DNA from: an uncultured Anaeromyxobacter sp.
Lineage (GTDB): Bacteria > Myxococcota > Myxococcia > Myxococcales > Anaeromyxobacteraceae
Length of the DNA stretch: 64,000 nucleotides
Direction: 5' to 3'
NCBI GenBank assembly: GCA_903904005.1
Contig: CAIVAR010000021.1
Location: 1-64,000 of the forward strand
The notes under the pieces are model-generated. The model saw only the letters and a list, made by a program, of their open reading frames with translations, was not told where the DNA came from and ran no database searches. Positions 1 to 8,321 of this stretch are shown here, in pieces. The translations under genes were made by a program, and so were the position numbers. The first letter of the stretch is position 1. Every line of letters starts with the position of its first letter.

Positions 1-572
1 ACCATGGTCGCGTAGGTGCCGCCGTCCGGGTGCCGGGTGGAGAGACCCTTGCGGACCAGGATCACGTCGCGGTCGGTGTAGCGCACGTCGATCGCCGAGG
101 CGGGGCCGACCAGCGGGTTCACCGCGCAGAGCTCGGCGTCGAAGGACTGGGTGAGTGCGGCGACGTCGTACTGGAGGCCGAGGGCGAGGAGCTCTGTCTG
201 GAGCGACGCCAGGAAGTCGTAGACCACGTTGGTCGCGACCGGGGTGTTGATGGCCTCGAAGTTGCCCAGGCAGACGACCGGCTGGCCGGTCCGCCAGATC
301 GCCACCTCCTGGAGGCCGATGACGTCGGGGTTCTGCGCCGCGATCCCGGCGGCGAGCACCTTGGCCCGGGCCGGAAAGTTGGTGGCCTGGACGTCGCTCC
401 ACACCAGGAACGTCGCCACCGCGGCCTCCTCGGGGCTGGCTGCCCGGGCGATCGAGAAGATGTCGCCACCCAGGTAGAGGTTCTGGCTGACCACGGTGAG
501 CGTGGTGGAGCTCGACGAGCTGCTCGAGCAGGCACTGGCTACGAGGAGGAGGGCAGCGAGGGATCGGCGCAT
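1..572 (-). CDS. Endonuclease/exonuclease/phosphatase-family lipoprotein (C-terminus cut by window edge)
   Basis: The frame runs open from the ATG at 572 to the window edge, giving about 190 residues. The N-terminus is a lipoprotein signal (hydrophobic stretch, then ASAC with the lipid cysteine at residue 15) followed by a serine run. The mature part starts with VVSQNLYLGGD and continues with NPDVIGLQEV. These are the first two conserved blocks of the EEP (DNase I-like) fold, carrying the metal-binding Asn and Glu. The family holds phosphodiesterases acting on nucleic acids, sphingomyelin or inositol phosphates; substrate cannot be told here because the catalytic His/Asp blocks lie outside the window. 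An AGGAG sits just upstream of the ATG. Likely a secreted, membrane-anchored phosphodiesterase. Confidence 0.8.
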   Translation of the reverse strand, partial: MRRSLAALLLVASACSSSSSSSTTLTVVSQNLYLGGDIFSIARAASPEEAAVATFLVWSDVQATNFPARAKVLAAGIAAQNPDVIGLQEVAIWRTGQPVVCLGNFEAINTPVATNVVYDFLASLQTELLALGLQYDVAALTQSFDAELCAVNPLVGPASAIDVRYTDRDVILVRKGLSTRHPDGGTYATM

Positions 573-677
573 CGTGGGCTCCTGGCGGTCGAGGCTTCCC
601 GGCCGCGTGGGGCCGGATTCACCTGCATATTCCGTTTCGAGACGACCTGGCAATGGCAACCTGATAACTAGCGGTCC

Positions 678-1487
678 ATGACGAGCCAGCCGGGGCGCTC
701 CATCGGGTTCGGGACGAGCCTTCTCATCGGGATCGCGGCAGGGTGCTTCGGGGGCCTGGTGGGCCTCGGCGGCGGGGTCGTGATGGTCCCGCTCATGGTC
801 GGGGTGGCCGGGCTGAAGCAGAAGCAGGCCCACGGGACGAGCCTCGTCGCGCTCGTCTTCACGGGGATCGTGGGTGCCGCCACCTACGCCACGAAGGGGC
901 AGGTCGACGTGGTCGCGGCGGGGCTGCTCGCCGTCACCGCCACCGTCACCGCGCGCTTCGGCGCGCGCTACGCCGACCTCCTCCCCGAGTGGAAGCTGAA
1001 GCGCTCCTTCGGCGCCTTCCTCCTCGTCATCGCGGTGATCCTCCTCGCCCGGCCGTGGATCGCCGGCGTGGGCGGGACGGCCGCCCCCTGGGTGAAGCCG
1101 GCCGTGCTGCTCACCACCGGCCTCTTCACCGGGTTCCTCTCCGGGATGATGGGCGTGGGCGGGGGCAGCATCATGGTGCCGGCCATGGTCCTCCTGGCCG
1201 GTTTCCCGCAGGTGCTGGCCCAGGGAAGCTCGCTGCTCGCCATGGTCCCGGCCGGGGCGGCCGGCGCCTACACCCATTTCCGGCTCGGCAACGTCGTCCG
1301 GGGGCTCCTCCCCGGCCTCATCCCCGGGATCCTGCTGGGAACCTTCGTCGGGAGCAGCTTCGCGGTCCGGTTGCCGGAGGTGGTGCTCCGCCTGGTCTTC
1401 GCCGCGGTGCTGGTCTGGACCGGGTCGAAATATCTGAAGGCGAAGCCTCCCGCGCCGGCCCCGGCGACGAACGCCCCACCCGGGTGA
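678..1487 (+). CDS. Sulfite exporter TauE/SafE family membrane protein
   Basis: A 269-residue integral membrane protein with two homologous halves. Each half carries the family's glycine-rich signature (GLVGLGGGVVMVPLM near residue 30 and GMMGVGGGSIMVPAMV near residue 157), as expected for the TauE/SafE (formerly DUF81) family with about eight membrane segments. Members export or import sulfur-containing anions or organic acids such as sulfite, sulfoacetate or glyoxylate; the substrate here is unknown. The ATG at 678 follows a short intergenic region divergent from the EEP lipoprotein. The stop overlaps a possible GTG of the downstream kinase gene, so the two may be co-transcribed. Confidence 0.9.
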   Translation: MTSQPGRSIGFGTSLLIGIAAGCFGGLVGLGGGVVMVPLMVGVAGLKQKQAHGTSLVALVFTGIVGAATYATKGQVDVVAAGLLAVTATVTARFGARYADLLPEWKLKRSFGAFLLVIAVILLARPWIAGVGGTAAPWVKPAVLLTTGLFTGFLSGMMGVGGGSIMVPAMVLLAGFPQVLAQGSSLLAMVPAGAAGAYTHFRLGNVVRGLLPGLIPGILLGTFVGSSFAVRLPEVVLRLVFAAVLVWTGSKYLKAKPPAPAPATNAPPG

Positions 1488-1513
1488 TCGGGCGGGTGCT
1501 ATTCTCGCGGAGG

Positions 1514-4500
1514 GTGAAATCGTCCACGACCGCACGGGTCGCCTGCGCCCTCCTCGTCGCGAGCCTTGCATCGCCGGCCGGCGCCTCACCGGCCGACCCC
1601 GTGCCCGGCGAGGACCGGCGCTGGCTCGACGCCCACCGGGTGCTCCGGGTGGGGCTCGAGACCGGCTACGCCCCCTTCTCCTTCGTCGGCCCGGACGGCC
1701 TGCCCGCCGGGATCTCCATCGACACGCTCCACCTCCTGGAGCGCCGCCTGGGGGTCCGCTTCGAGGTCGTGGCCACCGGGGATCTGTCGACCCTCCTCGA
1801 GAAGGCTCGGGGGGGCGAGGTCGACCTGCTCACCTCCCTCACGCGGACGGCCGAGCGGGAGGCCTTCCTCGACTTCACCCGCCCCTACTTCACCTCTCCC
1901 GCCGTGCTGGTGGTGAGGAAGGACCGGGAAGGTGCCGGGAACCTCGAGGCGATGGCCGGTTCCCGGATCGCCGTGGGGGAGGGCTACGGCGTGGCGGAGT
2001 TCCTGCGCCGCCACCATCCCGCGATCCGGCTCGTCCCGGCGCCGAACGACGCCGCCGGCCTGCGCCTCGTGCTCTCCGGTGAGGCCGACGGGGCGGTCCT
2101 CGACCTGGCCAGCCTCTCCTGGATCCTCGCGTCCACGGGGCTGCACGGGCTGCGGGTGCTCGAGGACGTGGGCTTCACCTACGACCTGGCCTTCGCCAGC
2201 CGCGAGGGGCTGCCCCAGCTCCGGCGCCTCCTGGACGAGGCGCTCGCCGCGACGCCTTCCGCCGACTTCCGGAAGATCCGGGACACGTGGGTGCACGTCG
2301 AGGTGGCCCCGCGCGGGGGCGACCACCGCGTCTGGGCCTGGCTCGCCTTCGCCATCGTGGGGACGGCCGTCCTGGGGATGGCCATCTTCGGGGTGAACTG
2401 GGCGCTGCGCCGGGAGGTGGCGCGGCGCACCCGGGAACTCGCGGCGAGCGAGGCCCGCTACCGGCTCCTCGCCGACCACGCGGAGGACGTGATCTGGACG
2501 CTCAGCCTGGAGACGGGTCGTTACACCTACGTCAGCCCGTCGATCCGGACCCTCCGTGGCCTCACCCCGGAGGAGGCGCTCGTCGAGCCGGTCGAGGAGA
2601 GCCTGACGAAGGAGTCGCTTCGCCGGGTGCAGGAGGAGATGGCCCGCATCGGGACCCCGGACGAGCAAGACCCCCACACCGGCATCTACGACCAGCCCTG
2701 CCGCGACGGGTCGGTGAAGCACGTCGAGATCACCACCACGCTGGTGCGGGAGAACGGCCGCGCCGTGCAGGTGCTGGGCGTCTCGCGCGACGCCACCGCC
2801 CGCGTCCGCGCCGAGCGCGCCGTGGAGCGGACCCAGCTGACGCTCCTCATGCTCACGCGCTGCAGCGAGGCCATCCTGCGGGCCAGCACGGAGGAGGAGC
2901 TCTTCACCGACGTCTGCCGGGTGATCGTGGAGACCGGCGGGTACCGGATGTGCTGGGTCGGCGTCGCCGAGAACGACGAGCGGAAGACGGTCCGGCCGGT
3001 GGCATCCGCCGGCAGCGACGACGGCTACCTCGCCACCCTCGACCTGGTCTGGGCCGACGTGCCGGCCGGGCAGGGACCCACCGGTACGGCCATCCGGGAA
3101 GGGCGGGTGGTGGTGGGCCACTACCTCGCCTCCGAGGGCGAGCTCTCTCCCTGGCGGTCCGAGGCCCTCCAGCGGGGCTTCGCCTCGGCCATGGCGCTGC
3201 CCATCTCCTTCGAGGGGGAGACGGTCGGCGCCCTCAGCATGTACTCGGGGGACGTCGAGCCGATCGGCGACGTGGAGCTGAGGTTCCTCCGCCAGCTGGC
3301 CGACGACCTCGCCTTCGGCGTCCACGCGCTCCGGGAGCGGACGGCGCGGGTCCGGGCCGACGCCGAGCGGGAGGCCGCCCTGCGCGCCCTCGCTTCCGAA
3401 CAGGATCGTTTCCGTGCGCTCATCGAGGGCTCGAGCGACCTCACGCTGGTCGTCGACCGGGACGGCGTGATCCGGTTCGCGAGCCCTGCCTCCCGCGAGG
3501 TGCTGGGGTACGTCCCGGCGGATCTGGTCGGGCAGCCGTTGCTCGAACACATCCACGCGGAGGACCACGAACGGGCCCGCCAGGTGATGGACGAGGTGCT
3601 CGCCGTTCCCGGCGCCGGGAGCCGGGTGGAGGTCCGGGTTCGCCGCGCCGACGGCTCCCACGCCCCCGTCGAATCGGGCTTGCGGAACCTGCTCGACGTC
3701 CCGGGCGTCGAGGGGATCGTCATCAACAACCGGGACATCACCGAGCGCAACCGGCTCCGCGAGCAGTTCCAGCAGGCACAGAAGCTGGAAAGCGTCGGGC
3801 GCCTGGCGGGCGGGGTGGCCCACGACTTCAACAACCTGCTGACCATCATCCTCTCCTGCGGCGAGGAGATGCGCGCGGAGATCGCGGCGGCGCCGTCCCC
3901 GCTGGCCCGGGAGTACCTCGACGACATCATCACGGCAGGGCGGCGCGCCAGCGACCTCACGCGACAGTTGCTCGCCTTCGCCCGGAAGCAGGTCATCGCC
4001 CCCGAGGTGGTCGACCTGACCGCGCTTCTCCGCGAGAGCAAGAAGCTGCTCGGGCGGGTCATCGGCGAGGACATCCGGGTGATCGAGAGCTACCAGGCCG
4101 ACCTCTGGCCCGTGCGCTGCGACCCGGGCCTGCTCGGCCAGGTGGTGATGAATCTCGCGGTGAACGGCCGCGATGCGATGCCGAAGGGCGGCACGCTGAC
4201 CCTCTCCACCCAGAATCTCGACATCCGCCCCGGCGACCATCCCCCCGACCCGGAGATGGCGACCGGCCCCTGGGTCCGCCTGGGCGTCCGCGACACCGGC
4301 GTGGGAATGACGCCCGAGGTCCTCGCCCACGTCTTCGAGCCGTTCTTCACCACCAAGGCGCCCGGCGTCGGCACCGGACTCGGCCTCGCGACCGTATACG
4401 GGATCGTGAAGCAGAGCGGTGCACACCTCACGGTCCGGTCCGCCCCCGGCGAGGGGACCTCCTTCGACGTCTTCTTCCCCCGGGCGCCGGACGAGGCTCG

Positions 4501-4906
4501 GGCGGTGAATGGGACCACGGCCGCGCCAGCGCCGGGAACGGAGACGGTGCTGGTCGTCGAGGACGACCCCAAGGTGCGGGACGTGGCGGTGCGGTCGCTT
4601 CGCGGTGGAGGCTACCGCGTGCTCGCCGCCGACGGCGCCGACCAGGCCTACGAGATCGTTCGGCGGGAACGTGCCCCCATCCACCTGCTCGTGACCGACG
4701 TGGTGATGCCCGGCACCGGGGGACGGGAGATGGCGCGCCGCATCGGGGAACTGCGGCCCGGGATCCGGGTCCTCTACGTGTCGGGTTACACGCACGACGC
4801 CATCAGCCAGCAGGGGGTGCTCGACGAGGGGATCGAGTTCCTCCCCAAGCCCTTCACGGCGACGGCGCTGCTGGCCCGGGTCCGGGCCGTGCTCGACCGA
4901 GCCTGA
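1514..4906 (+). CDS. Hybrid sensor histidine kinase with periplasmic SBP3 domain, PAS, GAF, PAS and REC
   Basis: About 1130 residues. From the GTG at 1514 there is a signal peptide, then a family-3 solute-binding domain (roughly 35-255, with DFTRPYFTSPAVLVV), one membrane helix at about 272-296, a PAS domain, a GAF domain, a second PAS, a dimerisation/H-box region (GGVAHDFNNLL, phospho-His near 770), an HATPase domain (GVGTGLGLATVYGIV) and a C-terminal receiver with phospho-Asp near 1061 (VTDVVMPG). This is the hybrid-kinase layout that senses a small polar ligand in the periplasm. A GTG at 1484 overlapping the upstream stop is an alternative start, but 1514 gives a cleaner signal peptide and has a GGAG upstream. 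The ligand is unknown; the TauE neighbour could move a related compound. Confidence 0.9.
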   Translation: MKSSTTARVACALLVASLASPAGASPADPVPGEDRRWLDAHRVLRVGLETGYAPFSFVGPDGLPAGISIDTLHLLERRLGVRFEVVATGDLSTLLEKARGGEVDLLTSLTRTAEREAFLDFTRPYFTSPAVLVVRKDREGAGNLEAMAGSRIAVGEGYGVAEFLRRHHPAIRLVPAPNDAAGLRLVLSGEADGAVLDLASLSWILASTGLHGLRVLEDVGFTYDLAFASREGLPQLRRLLDEALAATPSADFRKIRDTWVHVEVAPRGGDHRVWAWLAFAIVGTAVLGMAIFGVNWALRREVARRTRELAASEARYRLLADHAEDVIWTLSLETGRYTYVSPSIRTLRGLTPEEALVEPVEESLTKESLRRVQEEMARIGTPDEQDPHTGIYDQPCRDGSVKHVEITTTLVRENGRAVQVLGVSRDATARVRAERAVERTQLTLLMLTRCSEAILRASTEEELFTDVCRVIVETGGYRMCWVGVAENDERKTVRPVASAGSDDGYLATLDLVWADVPAGQGPTGTAIREGRVVVGHYLASEGELSPWRSEALQRGFASAMALPISFEGETVGALSMYSGDVEPIGDVELRFLRQLADDLAFGVHALRERTARVRADAEREAALRALASEQDRFRALIEGSSDLTLVVDRDGVIRFASPASREVLGYVPADLVGQPLLEHIHAEDHERARQVMDEVLAVPGAGSRVEVRVRRADGSHAPVESGLRNLLDVPGVEGIVINNRDITERNRLREQFQQAQKLESVGRLAGGVAHDFNNLLTIILSCGEEMRAEIAAAPSPLAREYLDDIITAGRRASDLTRQLLAFARKQVIAPEVVDLTALLRESKKLLGRVIGEDIRVIESYQADLWPVRCDPGLLGQVVMNLAVNGRDAMPKGGTLTLSTQNLDIRPGDHPPDPEMATGPWVRLGVRDTGVGMTPEVLAHVFEPFFTTKAPGVGTGLGLATVYGIVKQSGAHLTVRSAPGEGTSFDVFFPRAPDEARAVNGTTAAPAPGTETVLVVEDDPKVRDVAVRSLRGGGYRVLAADGADQAYEIVRRERAPIHLLVTDVVMPGTGGREMARRIGELRPGIRVLYVSGYTHDAISQQGVLDEGIEFLPKPFTATALLARVRAVLDRA

Positions 4907-4912
4907 GGGGCG

Positions 4913-4939
4913 GTAGCACGCCCTTTGGGTTCGTGCTAC
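4913..4939. promoter_or_regulatory. Inverted repeat upstream of nickel/cobalt uptake operon (possible NikR-type operator)
   Basis: GTAGCAC, 13 intervening bases, then GTGCTAC form a perfect 7-bp inverted repeat 40 bases before the first gene of the Nik/Cbi operon. The known NikR operators are two short half-sites separated by 14-16 bases, so this site is similar in design but one base shorter overall. The extended arms (GTAGCACG/CGTGCTAC) could also fold as an RNA hairpin. No T-tract follows, so it is not a standard terminator for the kinase gene. Confidence 0.45.
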
Positions 4940-4978
4940 GGTCCGTCCCCTCGCCGCACCTGTCGGGGGATCCGTCGC

Positions 4979-5680
4979 GTGTCCTGGAAGAGGTTCGTCT
5001 CGCCGCTCGCCGTCGCCTGGCTCGCGCTCCCGCTGGCCGCCCGGGCCCATGACCTCTGGCTCGAGCCGCAGGGCGAGAACCTGGTACTCCGGTACGGCCA
5101 TCGGGGAGGCGACCTCCTCGACCTGGACGGGAGCCGGGTCCGGACCCTCCTCTGCCGGAAGGGTGGCGCGGGCGCGACGGACGTCCGTGGGGCCGCCCGG
5201 ACCGGGCCGAGGGAACTTCGCACCGCGTCGCGCTGCGACGTCGCGAGCGCCTTCCTCGACGGAGGCTTCTGGTCGCTCACGCCCGACGGCGAGAAGAACC
5301 TCCCCAGGAACCAGGTCCCCGATGCGGTGCGCTCCTGGCAGTCGCGCCAGTGGGCCAAGTGGGTCGACGTCCGGTCCGCCTCCGCCGGAGTTCCCCTGGG
5401 CGAGGAGTTCGAGATCGTCCCGGTGGGCGACCTCTCCCGCATCCGCCCGGGGGACAAGGCCACCTTCCGGGTCCTCTGGCAGGGCAGGCCGGTGACCGGG
5501 GCGGTGCTGGCCGTCGATCACCGGCCGCTCGGCGAGACCGACGCGGCCGGGGAGTGCCGCGTGAAGGTGCGCGCGGCCGACGTCGAATCGGTGACCGCGA
5601 CCCTGAAGCGCCCGCTCGGGACGCCCGAGGCCGACACCCTGGTTGCCGAGGCCAGCCTGACCTTCGAGGTCGGCCGGTGA
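4979..5680 (+). CDS. DUF4198 periplasmic protein, NikK-like component of nickel/cobalt ECF uptake
   Basis: From the GTG at 4979 (GGGGGA eight bases upstream) the protein has 233 residues: a signal peptide ending ...ARA, then HDLWLEP, the start typical of DUF4198 proteins. The mature N-terminal His is often a metal ligand in this family. DUF4198 proteins named NikK accompany NikL and the NikM/Q/O core in nickel/cobalt ECF transporters of deltaproteobacteria. Here the gene heads a tightly packed run of NikL-like, channel-like, CbiM, CbiQ and CbiO genes with 4-base overlaps, which supports a role in metal capture. The upstream in-frame ATG at 4925 would spoil the signal peptide and is rejected. 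Confidence 0.8.
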   Translation: MSWKRFVSPLAVAWLALPLAARAHDLWLEPQGENLVLRYGHRGGDLLDLDGSRVRTLLCRKGGAGATDVRGAARTGPRELRTASRCDVASAFLDGGFWSLTPDGEKNLPRNQVPDAVRSWQSRQWAKWVDVRSASAGVPLGEEFEIVPVGDLSRIRPGDKATFRVLWQGRPVTGAVLAVDHRPLGETDAAGECRVKVRAADVESVTATLKRPLGTPEADTLVAEASLTFEVGR

Positions 5681-6126
5681 GGCCGGCCCGCGCCCTCCTC
5701 GCGCTCGCGCTCCTCGCGGCGGCCCTCCCGGCCTCCGGCCACGAGGTGATGCACGAGGTTCGGCGCGGACGCGCGGTGGCCGTGCGCGCCTGGTTCCCCG
5801 GCGGCGAGAGCCTCGCCTACGTGCAGGCCGAGGTCTTCTCGCCCGCGGACGAAAAGGTCCCCCACTGGAAGGGGCGCACCGACCGGAACGGCTGGCTCGC
5901 CTTCGTCCCCGACGTCGGCGGGAAGTGGCGCGTCCGCATCGTCGACGCGACCGGGCACGGTCTCGACACGACGGTGGACGTCGCCGCCCCGGATCTCCCG
6001 GGGTCGGGTTCGAGCGACCCTCCGGCCGGCGCCACGTCGCTCGCCCTTCGCCCGGTCGCCGGGGTGGCCGTCATCGCGGCCGTGTTCGCGTTCCTCTATC
6101 TGCGCGGGCGGAGGCGGGCGCCATGA
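5677..6126 (+). CDS. NikL-like membrane-anchored periplasmic protein of nickel/cobalt uptake system
   Basis: 149 residues starting with a GTG that overlaps the previous stop. It has a signal peptide (LLALALLAAALPASG), a mature N-terminus beginning HEVMHEV, a small beta-rich domain and one C-terminal membrane helix (VAGVAVIAAVFAFLYL) followed by an RGRRR stop-transfer tail. This layout matches NikL, the small auxiliary subunit found between NikK and NikM in Nik(KL)MQO systems. The His residues at the mature N-terminus could bind Ni or Co; this is inference. It overlaps the next gene by four bases (ATGA), consistent with translational coupling. Confidence 0.75.
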   Translation: MRPARALLALALLAAALPASGHEVMHEVRRGRAVAVRAWFPGGESLAYVQAEVFSPADEKVPHWKGRTDRNGWLAFVPDVGGKWRVRIVDATGHGLDTTVDVAAPDLPGSGSSDPPAGATSLALRPVAGVAVIAAVFAFLYLRGRRRAP

Positions 6127-7133
6127 GCCGGCGACGCCCTGCGTTCCCGCGACTGGCAGCGGTCCTGCTCCTCTCCGTCGCGCCCCCCGCCCGCGCCCAC
6201 CACGGCAGCGCCGGCGTCGGGATGGCCGGACCGGAGGGCCCGGGCGCGGCCCTGGAGACCACCTCCCCCATCCCCATCCCCTGGAACAGCCTCTTCTTCA
6301 TGGTGAAGTCCGAGTACGTGCCCTTCCGGCAGTTCGACCTCGCCCAGCCGGAGAACAAGACCTTCTCCCTCTTCGACACCCTGGTGGCGGGCTACGGGAT
6401 CACGCCCTGGCTCACCGGGTACCTGTTCCTCCCCTACAACGTGAAGGCGCAGGACGGCGTCGGAACGAACGTCGGACTCGGCGACCCGGGGCTCTTCCTG
6501 AGCTTCGCCTTCAAGTACGACGAGGGCTTCCGGCTGGTGCCGGCGAAGGAGAGCCTCGACGAGCTGGAGGACTGGCACTTCTCGGTCTTCGGATACGTGA
6601 CCGTGCCCTTGGGGCCAACCGTGTCGGCGACCCACGCGCTCGATTGGTTCGCCCCCGACATGCAGACCGGCTTCGGCTCCCCGAGCTTCCAGCTCGGCGT
6701 CTCCGCGGCGAAGCAGCTCTCCCCCGACCTCACCTGGCTCGCCGACGCGAGCTACCAGTTCTTCCTCCCCCACACCTACCCCTTCACGCGTTACCAGTTC
6801 GGCGCCGAGTCGCGGATCAACACCGCCATCGCCTGGCGGGCCGTCGCAACCCCCGGCTTCCGGTTCGACGTCGCCGGCGAGGTGAACTTCCTGAACCTCC
6901 AGCGGGATCAGGAGCGGAACGGCGCAGCCGTCATGGAACCGCTGCAGGCCTCGGGCGGGACGATCCTCTACGCCGGACTGGGCGTGCGGGCCTACGTGGG
7001 ACGCTTCTCGGCGGCGCTCGCCGCCCGCACCTCCTTCGCCCGCTGGCTCAACGAGGGGGCGGAACAGCAGGGCTCGGAGGGACTGGAGTGGGTCCGGGTC
7101 GCGCTCACGCTCTCCTGCGTCCTGCCCATCTAG
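6123..7133 (+). CDS. Putative outer-membrane channel/transporter in the nickel/cobalt operon
   Basis: 336 residues with a signal peptide (LAAVLLLSVAPPARA) and a mature N-terminus HHGSAG. The rest is rich in alternating aromatic and polar beta strands (GYGITPWLTGYLFLPYNVK, VTVPLGPTVSATHALDWF) and ends without a charged tail, like outer-membrane beta-barrels of the 'transporter' (phenol-degradation MetA-like) group. It lies inside the operon, four bases into the NikL-like gene and two bases before cbiM. That position suggests it lets Ni/Co or a chelate cross the outer membrane. The function is inferred from context; the barrel assignment rests on composition only. Confidence 0.6.
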   Translation: MSRRRPAFPRLAAVLLLSVAPPARAHHGSAGVGMAGPEGPGAALETTSPIPIPWNSLFFMVKSEYVPFRQFDLAQPENKTFSLFDTLVAGYGITPWLTGYLFLPYNVKAQDGVGTNVGLGDPGLFLSFAFKYDEGFRLVPAKESLDELEDWHFSVFGYVTVPLGPTVSATHALDWFAPDMQTGFGSPSFQLGVSAAKQLSPDLTWLADASYQFFLPHTYPFTRYQFGAESRINTAIAWRAVATPGFRFDVAGEVNFLNLQRDQERNGAAVMEPLQASGGTILYAGLGVRAYVGRFSAALAARTSFARWLNEGAEQQGSEGLEWVRVALTLSCVLPI

Positions 7134-7135
7134 CC

Positions 7136-7768
7136 ATGCACGTCCCCGACGGCTTCCTCTCCCCGGTGATCACCCGTCCCGCCTGGGGCGCGGCCGCGCC
7201 GCTCTGGTACTGGGCCGCGCGGCGCAACTTCGGGGCATCGGCCACCGAGTCACTCCCGATCCTCGGTTCGCTCACCGCGCTCGCCTTCGTCGTGCAGCGC
7301 CTCATGATCCCGGTCCCCGGCGGGACCTCGGCGCACCTGACCGGCGTGGCCATCCTGGCGATCCTCTACAACCCCGGCGTCGCGTTCGTTTGCGAGTCGC
7401 TGGTGCTGCTCCTCCAGGCCCTCTTCTTCGGCGCGGGCGGCTTCACCGTCCTGGCCGTGAACGCGCTCGCCATGGGGCTCCTCGGGCCCGGCGCAGCCTG
7501 GCTCGCCTACCGGGCCCTGCGCGGACTCTCCGAACCGGGAGCCGCCTTCGCCGGGGCCTACGTCGGCATGCAGGTCGCGACCCTCGCGGTGGCGCTCGTG
7601 CTCGGGCTGCAGCACCGGCTCGACCCCGCCTACATGCCGGTGCCCTTCGAGGTGACGGTGGCGGCGACGATGCTGCCGAGCCTCACGGTCCTGGGGGTAG
7701 TCGAGGGGCTCTTCACGGTGGCCACGATGGCCCTCCTTCGCAGGGCGAGGCTCCTCCATGCCCGCTGA
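7136..7768 (+). CDS. cbiM: Energy-coupling factor metal-binding subunit CbiM/NikM
   Basis: 210 residues starting MHVPDGFL, the hallmark N-terminus of CbiM/NikM in which the N-terminal amine, His2 and a later His form the Co/Ni site. About six hydrophobic segments follow, and GGTSAHLTG matches the conserved His-containing loop of the family (residues about 62-70). This is the substrate-specific S component of the ECF importer that CbiQ and CbiO energise. The ATG at 7136 lies two bases after the preceding stop and the gene overlaps cbiQ by 11 bases. Whether the metal is nickel or cobalt cannot be read from this sequence alone; the NikKL partners slightly favour nickel. Confidence 0.93.
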   Translation: MHVPDGFLSPVITRPAWGAAAPLWYWAARRNFGASATESLPILGSLTALAFVVQRLMIPVPGGTSAHLTGVAILAILYNPGVAFVCESLVLLLQALFFGAGGFTVLAVNALAMGLLGPGAAWLAYRALRGLSEPGAAFAGAYVGMQVATLAVALVLGLQHRLDPAYMPVPFEVTVAATMLPSLTVLGVVEGLFTVATMALLRRARLLHAR

Positions 7769-8321
7769 GCCGCGCCGGAGCCAGATCCTCCTCGTGGCCT
7801 GGGCCGTCACGACCTTCGCGCTCTCCGCGTCGAAGGACCCGCGCGTCCTCCTCTCGGCCGCGCTGGCGGCGGCCCTGCTCTTCCGGCGGGGGGCGGCCCC
7901 CGTGGCCCGGAGGGTCGTCGTCGGGGTGCTCCCCTTCGCGCTGGGGCTCCCGCTCGCCTCGTGGGCCTGGCTGGCATGGCGGGAGGAGGCACCGCCGGTG
8001 GCGCCCTTCGCCACGCTGGCCCTGCGGGCCGCGCTCATCGCCTTCGTCACGCTGTCCGTCCTGCGCCGGGTCGACCTGCTCCGCGCGGCCGCCCCCTTCC
8101 CCACCCTCTCCCGGCTCCTCGTCCTCAGCCTGGCCCAGATCCACGCGCTGCGGCGCCTCGCCACCGAGTCGGCGCTCGGGCTGCGGAGCCGGCTGCCTCG
8201 GCGGCCGGGAACGCGGGACGCCGTGCGGAGTTCCGGCGCCGTCACCGTGGCCCTCCTCTCCCTCTCCGCCCGGAACGCCCGCGACGTCGGCGACGCGCTG
8301 CGCTCCCGGGGGTTCCATTGA
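7758..8321 (+). CDS. cbiQ: ECF transporter transmembrane subunit CbiQ (short form)
   Basis: 187 residues, hydrophobic, with membrane segments near 20-45, 55-75 and 90-105 and the cytoplasmic coupling region near the C-terminus (SARNARDVGDALRSRG), which corresponds to the second Ala-Arg-Gly coupling motif of T components. Typical CbiQ proteins have about 220-260 residues, so this copy is short. The N-terminal segment and the stretch before the first coupling motif look reduced. It overlaps cbiM upstream and cbiO downstream, so assignment is firm from position even though the sequence is divergent. Confidence 0.8.
   Translation: MPAEPRRSQILLVAWAVTTFALSASKDPRVLLSAALAAALLFRRGAAPVARRVVVGVLPFALGLPLASWAWLAWREEAPPVAPFATLALRAALIAFVTLSVLRRVDLLRAAAPFPTLSRLLVLSLAQIHALRRLATESALGLRSRLPRRPGTRDAVRSSGAVTVALLSLSARNARDVGDALRSRGFH

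Noticed and set aside
1586-5521. 1311-residue open frame on the minus strand
   Set aside because: Antisense shadow of the hybrid kinase and NikK genes; high GC leaves long stop-free frames. Composition is Gly/Arg/Glu/Pro-rich with no domain.
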